64,000 nt of DNA, from assembly GCA_034769895.1 (NCBI GenBank), contig CM068367.1, positions 689,202,548 through 689,266,547 of the forward strand, read 5' to 3'. The notes under the pieces were generated by a model. It was not told where the DNA came from, did not search any database, and saw nothing but the letters and a program-made list of their open reading frames with translations. Below are positions 12,841 to 24,700 of the stretch, piece by piece. Each line of letters begins with the position of its first letter. The first letter of the stretch is position 1. The DNA comes from Magicicada septendecula (lineage: Eukaryota > Arthropoda > Insecta > Hemiptera > Cicadidae). Both the position numbers and the translations under genes were made by a program.

Positions 12841-13418
12841 GTATTTTTTTTAATAGTAGTTGTAGGTTCTGATTATAGCCAATCAAATTCTCATGGATTC
12901 GCTAACGATATTAACGAAGACTTTTAAAAACCTGGTTTTCACTTAACTTGCTATAAAAAAGTGTCCCTGGCAATGCTTCGGCGTAAGTTGTACAGGATAA
13001 AATATTGTCCCGACTAAATACAAAAGAATGGTGTTTTACGAAAGTGTCGTAGTAAGGGATATACTTTCGTATAGGCCTACTTTCTGTTTAAAATAGAATC
13101 CCATTAGGTAATCTCTTCCTTTCAAGTATTTTTTTTAATAGTAGTTGTAGGTCTGATTTTCTGATTATAGCCAATCAAATTCTCATGGATTCGCTAACGA
13201 TATTAACGAAGACTTTTAAAAACCTGGTTTTCACTTAACTTGCTATAAAAAAGTGTCCCTGGCAATGCTTCGGCGTAAGTTGTACAGGATAAAATATTGT
13301 CCCGACTAAATACAAAAGAATGGTGTTTTACGAAAGTGTCGTAGTAAGGGATATACTTTCGTATAGGCCTACTTTCTGTTTAAAATAGAATCCCATTAGG
13401 TAATCTCTTCCTTTCAAA
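12841..13418. repeat. Tandem duplication, unit about 285 bp, two copies
   Basis: The unit beginning GTATTTTTTTTAATAGTAG and ending ATCTCTTCCTTTCAA occurs twice in direct succession (about 12,841-13,124 and 13,125-13,418). The copies are nearly identical apart from a small insertion early in the second, which implies a recent duplication. Confidence 0.95.
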
Positions 13419-13594
13419 ACTTATTAGAAGTACGTTAGACCTTTTCTATTGTCAGTTTTGAATTTTTCTAAAATTCATAGTTTTTATTCGAAAGCAGAGA
13501 ACTCATTAAAATTTATGTTGTGTTATGAAGTGTCTTTATAACTTCAGTTATAAAAAAAACACGTTATAATGAAATAAAGAAAAATACTTACGTA

Positions 13595-13788
13595 ATAGGA
13601 ACTTAAAAGACTGTAGGCCTGTAGTAGCACGGTCTGACAAACTGATATTTGGTTGTCAATATCGAAATACGAAAATTGAAGGTATCAGTGATAGGAACTT
13701 AAAAGACTGTAGGCCTGTAGTAGCGCGGTCTGACAAACTGATATTTGGTTGTCAATATCGAAATAAGAAAATTGAAGGTATCAATGAT
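13595..13788. repeat. Tandem duplication, unit about 95 bp, two copies
   Basis: The block from TAGGAACTTAAAAGACTGTA through CTGACAAACTGATATTTGG to AAAATTGAAGGTATCA is present twice, with only a few substitutions (for example AGCACGG against AGCGCGG). Confidence 0.95.
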
Positions 13789-14639
13789 TTGAAGGAACTG
13801 AATATGTATAAAAAGAAAAGGAAAGAGAAGAGAAAAAGAAACCTGAATGCACGTTTAGACAAGCGCGAGCAGGCAGCGGCGTCTACGTATGCGTATGTGT
13901 GTTTAAATCACAGCGTATAATCGAGACAAGAATCGTATTCTCGAACCAAACCACTGTGCGCACGGCAGTTAATCGGTTTCGAGATACCCTTGAAACATGT
14001 TAAACAGGTTTACAGTTTGTAAGAATACACTTTTCTCCATGTTACAAGGATGGACTGTGTGACAAGTCCTCTCCTCTCCAGTTTTACTGTGCTTAATGTG
14101 TTGCAGGTTAATAAAACGCGTATAAATGCAATACTGAGCCAGCAAAGTGCTTTACGATCGTCAATGTGCATTATAATGTCAAACGACCAGACTGTGCAGT
14201 ATCTCAATCCGATTAGAATTTATGTAGCTTCTGACTGGATGACTCACTGCAGCAGTCGCCAGAGCGTGTAATTATAGAAAATCAAATTGAACGTAAATTT
14301 TGGGCACAAAAAAAGCACAGAGAGAAAAAAAAATACCGTAGACATATTATAGTTACATATGGTAAAAATTAAATTACGCATACGTAAATACACATGTTCT
14401 TTGGCTGATATATTACGTCTGATTAGCCCTACGGGACGAGAATCACAAACACGGTAGGTGGTCTTCAATCTTCACTCCAAACAGTTTTGAGCTTCAAAGA
14501 TCACGTCTTCAGTCCGGAGTTTCCATTGAAATTATGTGGAAATATACATAAATATACATATACAATGGAAATATACATATTCCATTACATGGTTATGTTT
14601 ATCCTTTAGTTTATACCTCATCCGTTTTAAAGTTTAACT
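13789..14639. other. Non-coding, nothing recognised
   Basis: Short opposing open frames at about 14,010-14,270 overlap and show no known motif. A repeated ATATACATA run lies at about 14,540-14,580. Confidence 0.4.
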
Positions 14640-14841
14640 ATTATCTAGTTTAATGAAGAAATTTGTGTTAGCGGTTGAAATCACAATCAGAATGATCACT
14701 GTTGCACACCACTATATAAAAATTATTCCGATTAGCGCTTTCAAGCTTCACAGCTCATCGTCAGATCGGGAATAGTCGGCTAATCGGAATAATTTTTATA
14801 TAGTGGTGTGCAACAGTGATCATTCTGATTATTATCTAGTT
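14640..14841. mobile_element. Foldback (hairpin) element with 52-bp arms
   Basis: Arms at 14,685-14,736 and 14,779-14,830 are perfect inverted copies (AATCAGAATGATCACTG ... and its complement) around a 42-bp loop. The direct repeat ATTATCTAGTT stands at 14,640-14,650 and again at 14,831-14,841, directly after the right arm. It could be the target duplication of a foldback or MITE element whose left boundary is at about 14,651, or the mark of a template-switch event. The two arms look identical by eye, so the event is recent. Confidence 0.75.
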
Positions 14842-17718
14842 GAAGAACTTAACTACTCTTTTTCATCGACTCGTAATTTCAATTTTTTTTCTTAGTTTTT
14901 AGTGTTTGTTTCCATAACTAATCTTTCTATTACTTGGCTATACGTATTTCATTTATAAAATATAATCTGATCGAAATGTAACTTTGACAATCGAAAGCTA
15001 ACTTCTGTTTGTTTTGTGGATACTCGTATTTAATCCGCTTTTTTAAAATGATAAACTTTAAAAACTATAATTAGTGTGGGTTATACCTTTATGGGGTAGA
15101 AAAGCTGTTTACTACTTTACGAGGTTTAAAGCTTTAATTATTCATAAATGAAAATAAATTATCTCTATTAACTGATTAGTTCAGTAGTAGTCGTGAGGGG
15201 CTAAACAACACTTAAAAGTGAGGAAGCTTCATCAGAAACTCTTAACATTTAATGGTATGCTTTAAAACACGCTGTATGAAAGCCGAAAAAGTTTCCACAA
15301 GGATTTTTCTAATTTTGTGTAGGTAGGAGCAAGAGAGTGGACTAACACTGCCTTGGGACGAACGGATGATGCTAGTCACGCTGAGGTCGGATACCTGCCT
15401 GGCCTGGCTCTACTAAATGCGTTCATTCGTTCGGTCCCAGTCCCAAGCACTCTTGTGTATAATTTAACACGGCCCCTCTACCATCACCAGCATTCCTTTG
15501 TCACTATTTTCGGTTTAGTAAATTAATGTGTTTTAAATTACATCGGTGCTAATATCTTGTACACGTACCTTATACTCACAGTAATTTGTGTGAGTCATGT
15601 GGTAATCTAAACAGGTTATCTATTCAACTACTGCCCCTCCTGTAAAAGTAATTTTCATTACAGTCATTTTCTTAATGTATGTATGTATGTATGCGAGCGA
15701 CCGTGTTTATAAACAGGGAGCGTATAGTCTACACGTAACACATTTACATCTGCATAGACGTAGGCCTATGTCTGTATATATTTACACTTGTTAAAAGCAT
15801 AGGCTACATGTTCCGTGTGAGTACGTCGGGTCAAACCGCATGTGGTATTGTTTTTTCCATATCGACATTGCGACATGTCTGGTGATGTCATCTACAAGAC
15901 GTGATCTGCTTTCTTTACGATTTTTTTGTGGCCGTATTAATGAAGGTTTGAAAAGGACACAGACTGTGTATGTAAGTACGACTGATGAATCTGGTAACGC
16001 CTCGTTTTAAATATAACTGAAATAGTTCGAAACAGCAAGAACAAGTAATTTTTCATACACGGTACATACTGTATATGACGTCTATGAATACTCTACACTA
16101 GTCGTGTACGAAGAAAACGAGACAAGACACCCATCGTTCGTAGGCTTATCCCGATAACGTTTATTCAGATTTTGAAATCTTGGGATACGTTTTGATATTC
16201 CATCCAGTTTCCTATAACATCCTCAGTTTATTGACGCAATCCTCCTTCAACTTACTGTTATTAGATTCGCAGTTTTGTAGAAGATATTATTTTGTCGTTG
16301 GCAGTTTTGTCAATCAGCGTAAAACTTAATTAGAAGTTAGAGGCATTTCATACCATCTTAGCTGTCTTTGAAAAATAATTTCCACACAATATGATAAGGT
16401 TGGGGTATTTCCGCTGGTTGTTAAAAAATGCCAATTTAATAATTAGCATACACTTAAACATTGTTAAATGTAACTAAAACGTAAGAAAATACGAGAAAGT
16501 GTACCACAGATTTGTCACTAACAATTTGACGCACGATTCTTATAAATTTGATTTATTTACCGCAATACTGATTGAGTAGACATAATAGACGAAATTCATG
16601 ATCATGATCTGTTTAAACAGGCCTACTCTTTCTACAATAATTACTATGCAGTAAGAATTTTAATATTAATTGTGAATGGCTTAAATGAAAAATCAGTCTT
16701 CATTTGAAGTCCCAGAACAAAATCGTGTGCTACAATTCATGACAACCGTACATTAAAAGGTTAAGTATTTTTCTGACAAGTAGGTGAGCCGTAACAAAGA
16801 GTGAATTAGGTGAGTCGAAATTTAGGAATGTAATGTTAGTAACATTTCATTGCAAGTAAAATATTTGCAATTCGATAATTACAATTGTAATTAAATTATA
16901 AATTTTAACGTCACAAGTTCAGTCTTGCCTTGACTGCCTTCCATTTTAATTAATTTTGACATTTGTTTTAATTTCTTAAATTTCTAAAATATCAAGGCCT
17001 TCAATTCGTTATTTTCATGTTAAATTACGTAAGTAACAATAATAGCTTTATCATTATAAGATTCGGTTTGAATCTAGAAAATGATAAACTCTAACACATT
17101 GCTGCGAAAGCGTTAGCGTTACTCCAATCTCGTTTTTATGTACAGGAATTTGAAATTCTTTTGCGCAGTCCGTTGTTCATTATGAATCCTATCGCACCCG
17201 TCCACTACAATACAAAGGCCCTACTTCTTTTTCTTTAAATATTTCACCTCTTGTTACTAAAAACTAACTTTGAAAGATAATTTCTTTTGTCGTAGCCTGT
17301 TGAACAGGATGTAGTCAGCTCATGTTTAAACTACAGTTTTTTCGTTGTTGCTGATATTGGGACAAAGTTAGATACCTAAGACGGCTTGTTATCTCTCCGA
17401 GGATCACCGACTTCAATATACACTTACACTGTTTTTTAATGGTTATTGGTTTGTGTAATCATAACTCAACACTACGTTTTTTACAGTTTCTTTGTATACA
17501 TTTTTGTCTTTTTGTCAGTGGTATTCTGTAGAGTTTAAACAGATTTAAGTTCAGCACTTCTTCTCCTTATTCTTCTTTTCCTTCTCGTTTTTCCGTGCTT
17601 CTCGATTACGCTTGTATTCCGTTACGATACTCATCTTCTCCGCGGTCTACTGAAGTACTAACCTATGGTTGTCTAACCTATGGGTACTAGTTCTTCTTCT
17701 TCTTCTCCTCTTCAAGGA
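14842..17718. other. Non-coding, nothing recognised
   Basis: AT-rich, with a short ATGT microsatellite at about 15,677 and a GC-richer stretch at about 15,315-15,480 that I could not assign. A pyrimidine-rich stretch lies at 17,556-17,710. No coding motif is visible. Confidence 0.4.
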
Positions 17719-18265
17719 TTAGGTTATATAAACCTGTTCCGGCGCCCATCTCATCCTCGGACTACCCACGCCTCTTCTACCAATGGCTTTATAGTTCAAT
17801 GGCGTTTTCGGCAATCGATCCTCTGTCATCCTTTGGAGATGATCCCACCATTGTCTTCTGTAAGTTGAAATAATTTCATGTATGTCCTTTACTTCGAGTT
17901 CTGGTTTGATATCCTCATTCCTTATTCTATCTTGCAATGTATAATTTAAACTAGTTCGAATAAACTGGATTTCAGGACTATGAATCTTCCTGGATTCCTT
18001 TTTTGTCATGACCAACGCCTCACTCACGTAAATCAATGTGAATATTGGAATTGTCTTATACAATTTAATCCTTATGCTGTGTCTTGTTCTATTTATAAGA
18101 TTTCTATGAATCGTACACAAATATTAATACATTTATTTATCTTCTCTCTTATATCATATTCAGATTCATAGCATACTGCGTAGCCGAGATATTTGAAACT
18201 GCTCACTTGTTCTAAAGTGCTGTTGATTATAACTATCTTAGTTCTCACTGGATATTTATTTTTAA
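17719..18265 (-). pseudogene. RTE-like non-LTR retrotransposon relic (reverse transcriptase C-terminus)
   Basis: On the minus strand, from 18,265 downward, the translation contains a 'SSFKYLGY' motif, the conserved FKYLG step after the polymerase fingers of non-LTR reverse transcriptases. It continues with 'IRIKLYKTIPIFTLIYVSEAL', 'IQFIRTSLNYTLQDRIRNEDI' and 'YRRQWWDHLQRMTEDRLPK', the ordered landmarks of the post-RT region in RTE/L1-like elements. The catalytic YxDD region is absent, so only the 3' part of the ORF remains. The larger reading frame (17,719-18,120) is open but there is no proper 5' end. Confidence 0.7.
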
Positions 18266-19977
18266 AGGCTGATCTTTCTTACTGAAACAGTCAGTGACTA
18301 CTCTCTTGCCACTTCTTGTAATTGAAACATAGCTCTTTGTAAATCAAAGAGGTACTAGTTGTTTCACTAAAGTCTTTTGAACTGATAACAAGGCTACGTC
18401 GCAGAGAGTGACTACCACCATAGCCTCTGAACTTGCCCCAAGTTTCTTTAAGGGACCCGCCTCCTAAACTCTTCAACTCTGTTAACCCACTGTGAAAGGA
18501 TTCTTCTTCCACATTACAGACCGAGTTTCACCTGAAACATCTAGGCAGGGTCTCCATAATCGGGCACTATCGTCCGGAGCCAGTGTAGACATACGATTTT
18601 TCATGTATTCCTTCCTCTCAACAGTTTTTCTTATGGCCGACACAAGACTTGGGATGGATAGTGATAAACTGACAGTGTTGGGCGACTATGCAGCAGTATC
18701 ATGTGATTATTTTTGTGTACGTGAACGTATTTCAAGTGTCTGTTATGTCTTGGAAGTAGCAATTATGCTTGAACATGTGGTTCAAATAAACGAAAATCAC
18801 AAACTTGGCGTTTAAAACGAGTAGGCCTACGTCCAAGTGGTTAGACATCCCGCCGCGCCTTATCTCTCTCTATGGATCTACGCCTACGTTTTTCTGCACA
18901 CAATATATCGCACGTAAGTAACCAGATTTGTTTTAAGTCACAATCAACTTTGAGCTGACTGTTTCGTAACCACGTCTTACTATGACGCGGTCTTTACAGA
19001 ACGCAACAGCAGAAAATGATTTCTGCCGCTTAACTCGGATTGAAGAACGAAATTTGCATTGGACGCTGGTAAACCGAACGACAGCTGGTAACTAACACCC
19101 CCCCCCAAAAAATAAATGGTACTTTAAAAGTATTTATGTTGTTCCAAAGGACGTTTCTCTGTTTGACGGTCGACAGATGTCTAAATTTTATTTTCTTAAC
19201 AATTATTGGAAAATATTAGTGTAATATTTTTGTCACCGCATTGTGCTGATTTGTCATTTTTATTTAGTGAGTTTAGTTCTTTGTCTTCAATAGACATTTC
19301 AATTTCTGCCAAGTGATTAATGAACGAAAGGCGAGTTGCAACAACAGAATGCTGAGGAACTCTGAATCACGGCTCCGTCACGTTACAAATACAACACTGC
19401 TGCTGTTACTGTAACAACATCAGCAACTAGGCCTACTACTACTACTACTACTATTACTACTGCTGCTGCTGCTCCTGGTGCTGCTACGTCTACTACCACT
19501 ACTATAGTACTATCCTGTTACTAATATTAATAACAAACAATTACAACAATATTGTTAATAAAAAGAAAGAAGTACCTTACTAATTACTTCGACAATAACG
19601 AACAGCTGAAATGTCGAAACTGCATTGGTATAGCCTACGGTTAAATATAAACTGAAATACAGTTAAAGTAATAAGTGCCTTATCTTCCAGCGGGTTGTAA
19701 TATAATATCACATTTGTAAACGAGGAAATGGGGGTGGGGGAGTCTGGGTGCGTGCATATTCCAGGTAAGGGGTAATGTGAATTTCTATTACATGCTGTGC
19801 ACAGACTTTTGGTATTGCCAGTATGAATTTACACAAAGGACTAGTTAAAATATTGAGATCGTTTATCGTATCAGCTATTCACAGTAACAGGATTACGTTG
19901 AACAAGGAGCTGTTATGCGCAAATCATAACAATTACATCTACCACAGCCCTTCTCCAACCCGACTTTTTCATTTCCT
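18266..19977. other. Non-coding; trinucleotide repeats at 19,433-19,510
   Basis: The plus-strand frame at 18,492-18,815 (107 codons) has no recognisable feature and I do not call it a gene. An ACT/CTG-rich trinucleotide tract lies at 19,433-19,510 and a C-run at about 19,098. Otherwise nothing is seen. Confidence 0.4.
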
Positions 19978-20062
19978 TTTTTTTCAATTTATTGGAGATT
20001 TGTAATCTGTTCGACTAAGCGAACATTGAACAAATTGGCTGACAACACACGTACAGGATTAT

Positions 20063-20088
20063 GAAGAGCTGACCATTGACAGCTCTTC
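20063..20088. other. Stem-loop in the Jockey 3' UTR
   Basis: GAAGAGCTG and CAGCTCTTC are exact inverted copies separated by an 8-nt loop, 85-110 bp before the A tail of the Jockey element. Non-LTR reverse transcriptases often recognise 3' UTR structure, so this could serve that role; that part is inference. Confidence 0.5.
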
Positions 20089-20337
20089 TTGTTTTTGTTA
20101 ATAGATTAAAGAGATGTACAAATTACAAAACTAAATGTCAAAAACTTGTAAACAAATGAACAAAAATCACTTCCACTTGCTGCTGGCATGATACAATAAG
20201 TTCAAATATTAAACACTGGGCCCATAAGGCACATATACAGGTTGACATTAACACTTAATGTTGACACGAATACAAAACATACAGAACAGAACAGAACAGA
20301 TATCACAGACATTACAATACAGATAATACAGAGAATG

Positions 20338-21300
20338 CATTATAAGTTAAACCTGAATGGTAAGTCTAACAGTTTGTGCCTTTTTAGTCTATATATATCT
20401 TCACTGTTATCTAACAAATTAATTTGCCAGGTGGTTTGGATGCTTTTCTAATTTGAAGATGTGAGTCCTGCAGAGGCGCATGATTTCTTCTCTCACGGTT
20501 GGAACTTTGAGGTCCCGGTGTATAGAGTTGTTGGAGACAAACCATGGAGCGTCGACTATTGATCTTAAAGTTTTGGACTGAAAGCGCTGGATAATCTCAA
20601 TATTACTTGTACTAGCAGTACCCCAAGTTGAATACCATAAGTCCATACCGGTTTAAGAACTGCTTTATAGATTAACAGTTTGTTGACGAGACTTAACCGA
20701 GATTTTCTGCCTATCAGCCAGTAGATATTTCTGACCTTGTGATTAAGTTCAATCTTCTTAGATGTTATATGTTTTTTCCACGTTAGTCTCCTGTCTAGAT
20801 GCATCCCAAGGTACTTAGGACTTTCAGCTTGCGGTATTGGTTGACCGTTAATTGTTACTGGAGGGCAGTTTGCCTTACGTGTGGTGAAAGTAATGTGTAC
20901 TGACTTGGACGAATTGATTTTTATGCGCCATTTATCAAGCCATAACTGAACGCTGTTTGCTGTGTCATCGGCGTAGGTAGCAACAGTGGTTTCACTTGCT
21001 GAAGGTAAGTCCGAGGTGAACAGGAGGTAGAGCAGAGGACCCAGGACACTACCCTGCGGAACACCTGACCCAACTGGTAATAGAGGAGAAGTAGCATCCG
21101 AGTACTTGACTTGAAACATTCTGCCCACTAAGTAGGAATGTAGAATACGGTAACAATTATGTGGGACTTTTTTGTTTATTTTGTATAAGAGTCCAAGATG
21201 CCAGACTTTGTCAAATGCCTGAGAAATGTCGAGAAACACACCTGAGCAGAACATCTTCAATTCCAACGATTTATTGATAACATTTAGTTGAGGTGCTTCA
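20338..21300 (-). pseudogene. Jockey reverse transcriptase, partial and frameshifted
   Basis: Reverse transcriptase that would copy the element's RNA at the insertion site. Visible motifs in order are 'FLDISQAFDKVWH' (palm, first catalytic Asp), 'GVPQGSVLGPLLYLLF' and 'TYADDTA' (catalytic YADD), followed by 'INGQPIPQAESPKYLGMHLD', 'NKLLIYKAVLKPVWTYGIQLG' and the post-RT 'APWFVSNNSIHRDLKVP' region. After YADDTA about 20 residues normally found in the family are missing, and 'SVQLWLDKWRIKIN' follows at once, so there is an internal deletion. Frameshifts occur near 20,630 and near 20,420; the last piece, with 'LLDNSEDIYRLKR', is in a third frame. The protein is non-functional. Confidence 0.9.
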
Positions 21301-21455
21301 CAACAGAAATCATAAAAAAACTGCAAATTGTGATAAGAATATACCCTTTGGTGAGAATATGGTTTATTGTTATACAATGAAATTAAGATGGGGAGGCATC
21401 GCCCAAAGTGATTATAATCCAAGATGGCGGCTATGTTTCAAAATGGCTACCCGTG
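21301..21455. other. Short unassigned sequence between the Jockey relic and the nested element
   Basis: Contains CAAGATGGCGGC and a nearby AAAATGGCTAC but no recognised structure. It is the left flank of the outer element and does not match the right flank. Confidence 0.3.
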
Positions 21456-21564
21456 TTTTGATTTTGCTACACCTTTTTTGATACACATCATGCAAAAGAG
21501 TGCTTTATATCGATTTATATGTTTTTCAGATCAAGGTTTTCATTTTTCATGTTGAAAATAGGCT
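21456..21564 (+). repeat. Outer element, left inverted repeat
   Basis: Matches the reverse complement of 45,532-45,640 along its full length, including CACCTTTTTTGATACACATC and ATATCGATTTATATGTTTTT. Confidence 0.9.
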
Positions 21565-21792
21565 AAATGTTAATGTAGATGCTTTTTTGTCGAATATGTT
21601 CGCACAAAAGGTTACACACAAAATGTATATACTTTTAATATACCCGTAAGCACACCAAAAATGTATTAAACGTAAATGTATTAAATGTAAATGTATTTAC
21701 ACAAAATGTTAATCATATATCTTTATTACTAACAACAAAAAAGTGCACTTTTAAATGTCTAAGTTCTGCTGAATATTTATACCGACACCACT
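21565..21792. other. 3' non-coding part of the outer element
   Basis: AT-rich sequence between the left inverted repeat and the stop codon of the large gene. It contains repeated 'AATGTATT' / 'AAATGTA' runs. No gene is seen. Confidence 0.5.
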
Positions 21793-24700
21793 TCATTTTT
21801 CGCATTCGTTCTTGCATTTGCACAATAGTGTGCAAGATAAACCAGCATTTCTACAGCTACACTTGTTCTTGCAGATTTTGCACATACATTTGATAAGCTC
21901 GTTGCAGGAATCAGAAATTTCTGGTAACTCCGACCATTTCAGCTGCCAAGATTCATCATGCAACCACGATCCCCAATCGTTTGGAGATGGTACACATATT
22001 GCGCGTTTGTTTGCTTGTCCCCAAATGTGTCCAGCTTGGAAAGCACTACGTAATACTTGTAATGCACCCTTTGTCAGTGGCAGACTTTCAAGTGGACGAT
22101 TTTTGGTCATGAACAACTCTTGTCTTGCATCATTAACACTTACGTTGTCACTAGGTGAACAGTACAGTAGTACTACGTATCTTTCAATAATGTCTAAAAT
22201 TTCAGTAGGAATTGAATTTTGTGGTTGTGAGATAAACGAAAATGCAGTAGTAGCTTCTTTGAAGAGCATCCATGTCTTCCAAGTTGATTTTTTGGACTTT
22301 CCTGTGAAACTAGGAATGCTATCACAGCCTGTGAAGGCATGAAATCCTGGTAAAGCAATAGCCTTTTCCCTTCCAATAGCTTCAGCTATAGCATGAACCG
22401 GAATAAATCTGTAATTCTTTCCTGTTCCAAAAGCAATCCAAAGTTTATCCAGACCCGCTGTTGACAAGGTAAAGAAGTAAGCAATTGCTAAAACTAAGAC
22501 ATCGGTATCTACAGTGCTTATAGAAATATTCCTGAAGCCGTTTTCCACCATGTCTTGGAGATGCAGTATTATTCTTGAGTCCGCTTCTTCATGACCAGGA
22601 CAAGTAACACCAATGAGGGAAGTTTGTGCATTTATATTTCCTTTGACGTCTTCACCTGACGTTGTTACAACCTGTACGTTTGTGATGGTATTTATAGCTA
22701 AGGTTCCAAGTAGACTGAAGAGCTCTTCTTTGTTATTTGAATTTCTCAAAAAGCCTTGCCAATTTTTAGGTATAATTACATGTGAAAGCACTTGTCTCCT
22801 CGTTCCTGCTCCCCTCTTCTCTCTAGTTTGACCTTTAATACTTGGTGTAACGTATCTATCCTAAATGAAATCAATTCTTTGACATCCGAAAGCTTCAATG
22901 TCTTTACAAATGTGAGGGTGAAATGTGTTCATATAATAATCAGCAAATGTCTTTGAAGTTTGTGGCTTTAAAATGTTAGTAAGAACTGCACCATCATAAA
23001 CTACAGCATCACAGGTTCCTGGGAAGGCATGGTCATTCGTGTTTACAGTATCTTCTAAAATGTGTGCTAGGTCAGCTTTATTGCCTAATCGAAATTTACC
23101 ATTACTGGAAAGTGCAGGTGGATATGGCTGATTTTCATGTTTGAAAAAATTCTTCATATCTAACTGACGATTCTGTGTAACTATAAAGAGTCTGGAAAAC
23201 AGCTGGACGTCTGCTTTTAAAATCTTGAGTGTATTATTTTTCTTGCTAAAGCTCATCTCAGGAGTACTGAACAGGGGAACGTTGTTCTTTTTCAAAGTTT
23301 GAAATATTGTTGAAGATTTTTTTACTAGTCGTTCCTCAATGAAATTGTGGGATAGCTCAACACCAGTTAACTCTGCTGAATAAACTGTTGCATTAACTTG
23401 CTTGTGTACAATAATCCTGCTGTCGATGACAATAAGGTCTTCATCATTTTCTAAAAATGGGTTTCCTAACTCTTTTAATGTGCTGTAAAGTGCTCGAACC
23501 TTAGCAACATATTTGACTTGAAATGAGTGGTACTGCTCATGATGGAGTCGATTGTTTTCTTCAGGTTTTAGCTGAATGCCACTCTCAAACTCTTGTATTA
23601 AACGACTAATTTCTGGTCCAGAAACCATCCAACGCCTAAGTGCCGATGGATCCTGTGTCAACCCTACTGCACCGCCATCACCTTTAACTACTGCGTTGTT
23701 TTGTTCATGTGCTTGGTCTACACTGATTGCTGAGAAGATTCTATTTGATTTTCTTATCACAAACTGTCCAGAAATAAATGAACGGTGTATAGTTCTGTAG
23801 TTCAATCTCTGCATCATAAAGGTCTTTCAGATGGATTGATAGCCAACGTGCATAATGATGATGATCAAGCAAAAAAAACCAAGGCATCATTTCTTTCAAA
23901 CACTCACGAAACAAGATGTAGTTTCCTTCTCTGATAGAGCGAACAAAGAGAAGCAAGAGGATTTCCATATTAAGACAAGTCTGCCAATATTTGAACATGA
24001 CACTCTCTTCAGCTCGTTCTTCACACCACGTCTGAAATTCAAGCTCGGAATCTGCTTCTTAGTAAGCATCATGCAACAAGTGGTATAGTGCTGCAGCAGT
24101 TACTTGATGAATTCCTCTGGCTTTCTTCACGTGGATTACTTTCAGATAACTTTCAGCAGCACTAGAATTTGCAATATCAGCTTGAGCAATCAGCACTCCA
24201 TCCACTTCCTGACATCCACTGACCCAAAACTCTAAGAAAAGCTTGCTCGATGTGAAATGCCCCAAACATCACCACAAACTTTTTTTCACCATATATGTCT
24301 GGATTATTCCACTGAATTAGTTTTGCTAGCGCAAACAATGGTTGGTCCAATGCCATGACAGGAAGTTGATTTCCATTGAGAAATTGTGTAACTTGTTTAA
24401 TTATGCTCATCGCATGCTGAATCATAGCTATTGACGACGAATCTTCGTAAAATAGTGGTAAAAGTGTTGAAATTCCTGGAATGAAATCAGTTGGAGTTTT
24501 TTTGCTACTTGCATGGTAGGCAGCCCATGATGCATCAAGTCCAATATTGGTATCGTTACTGATAACGTGTTTCAGCCATGCGATTTCTTCTTTCTTGTCA
24601 TCCATAGTAGTGGTTGACAACATGAGTTTCGATGTAGCATCGGAACAAACTGCAATATTAGGTTCTTTCGAAGGAAGGAATGCTGGCTTGACTACTGCAA

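Larger units (their letters stand above)
19978..21300 (-). mobile_element. 5'-truncated Jockey-type non-LTR retrotransposon
   Basis: The minus strand encodes the end of an ORF2 followed by a 3' UTR. The coding part ends with a stop near 20,338. The 3' UTR runs to an AATAAA signal and a short A-rich tail at about 19,978-19,998 (seen as a T run on plus). The 5' end is lost at about 21,300, inside the reverse-transcriptase domain, which is the usual result of incomplete target-primed reverse transcription. No clear target-site duplication was found. Confidence 0.85.

Noticed and set aside
18492-18815. 107-codon plus-strand frame
   Set aside because: No recognisable domain, signal peptide or neighbouring gene; consistent with chance.
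21812-22342. 176-codon plus-strand frame
   Set aside because: It is the antisense shadow of the C-terminal part of the large outer gene.
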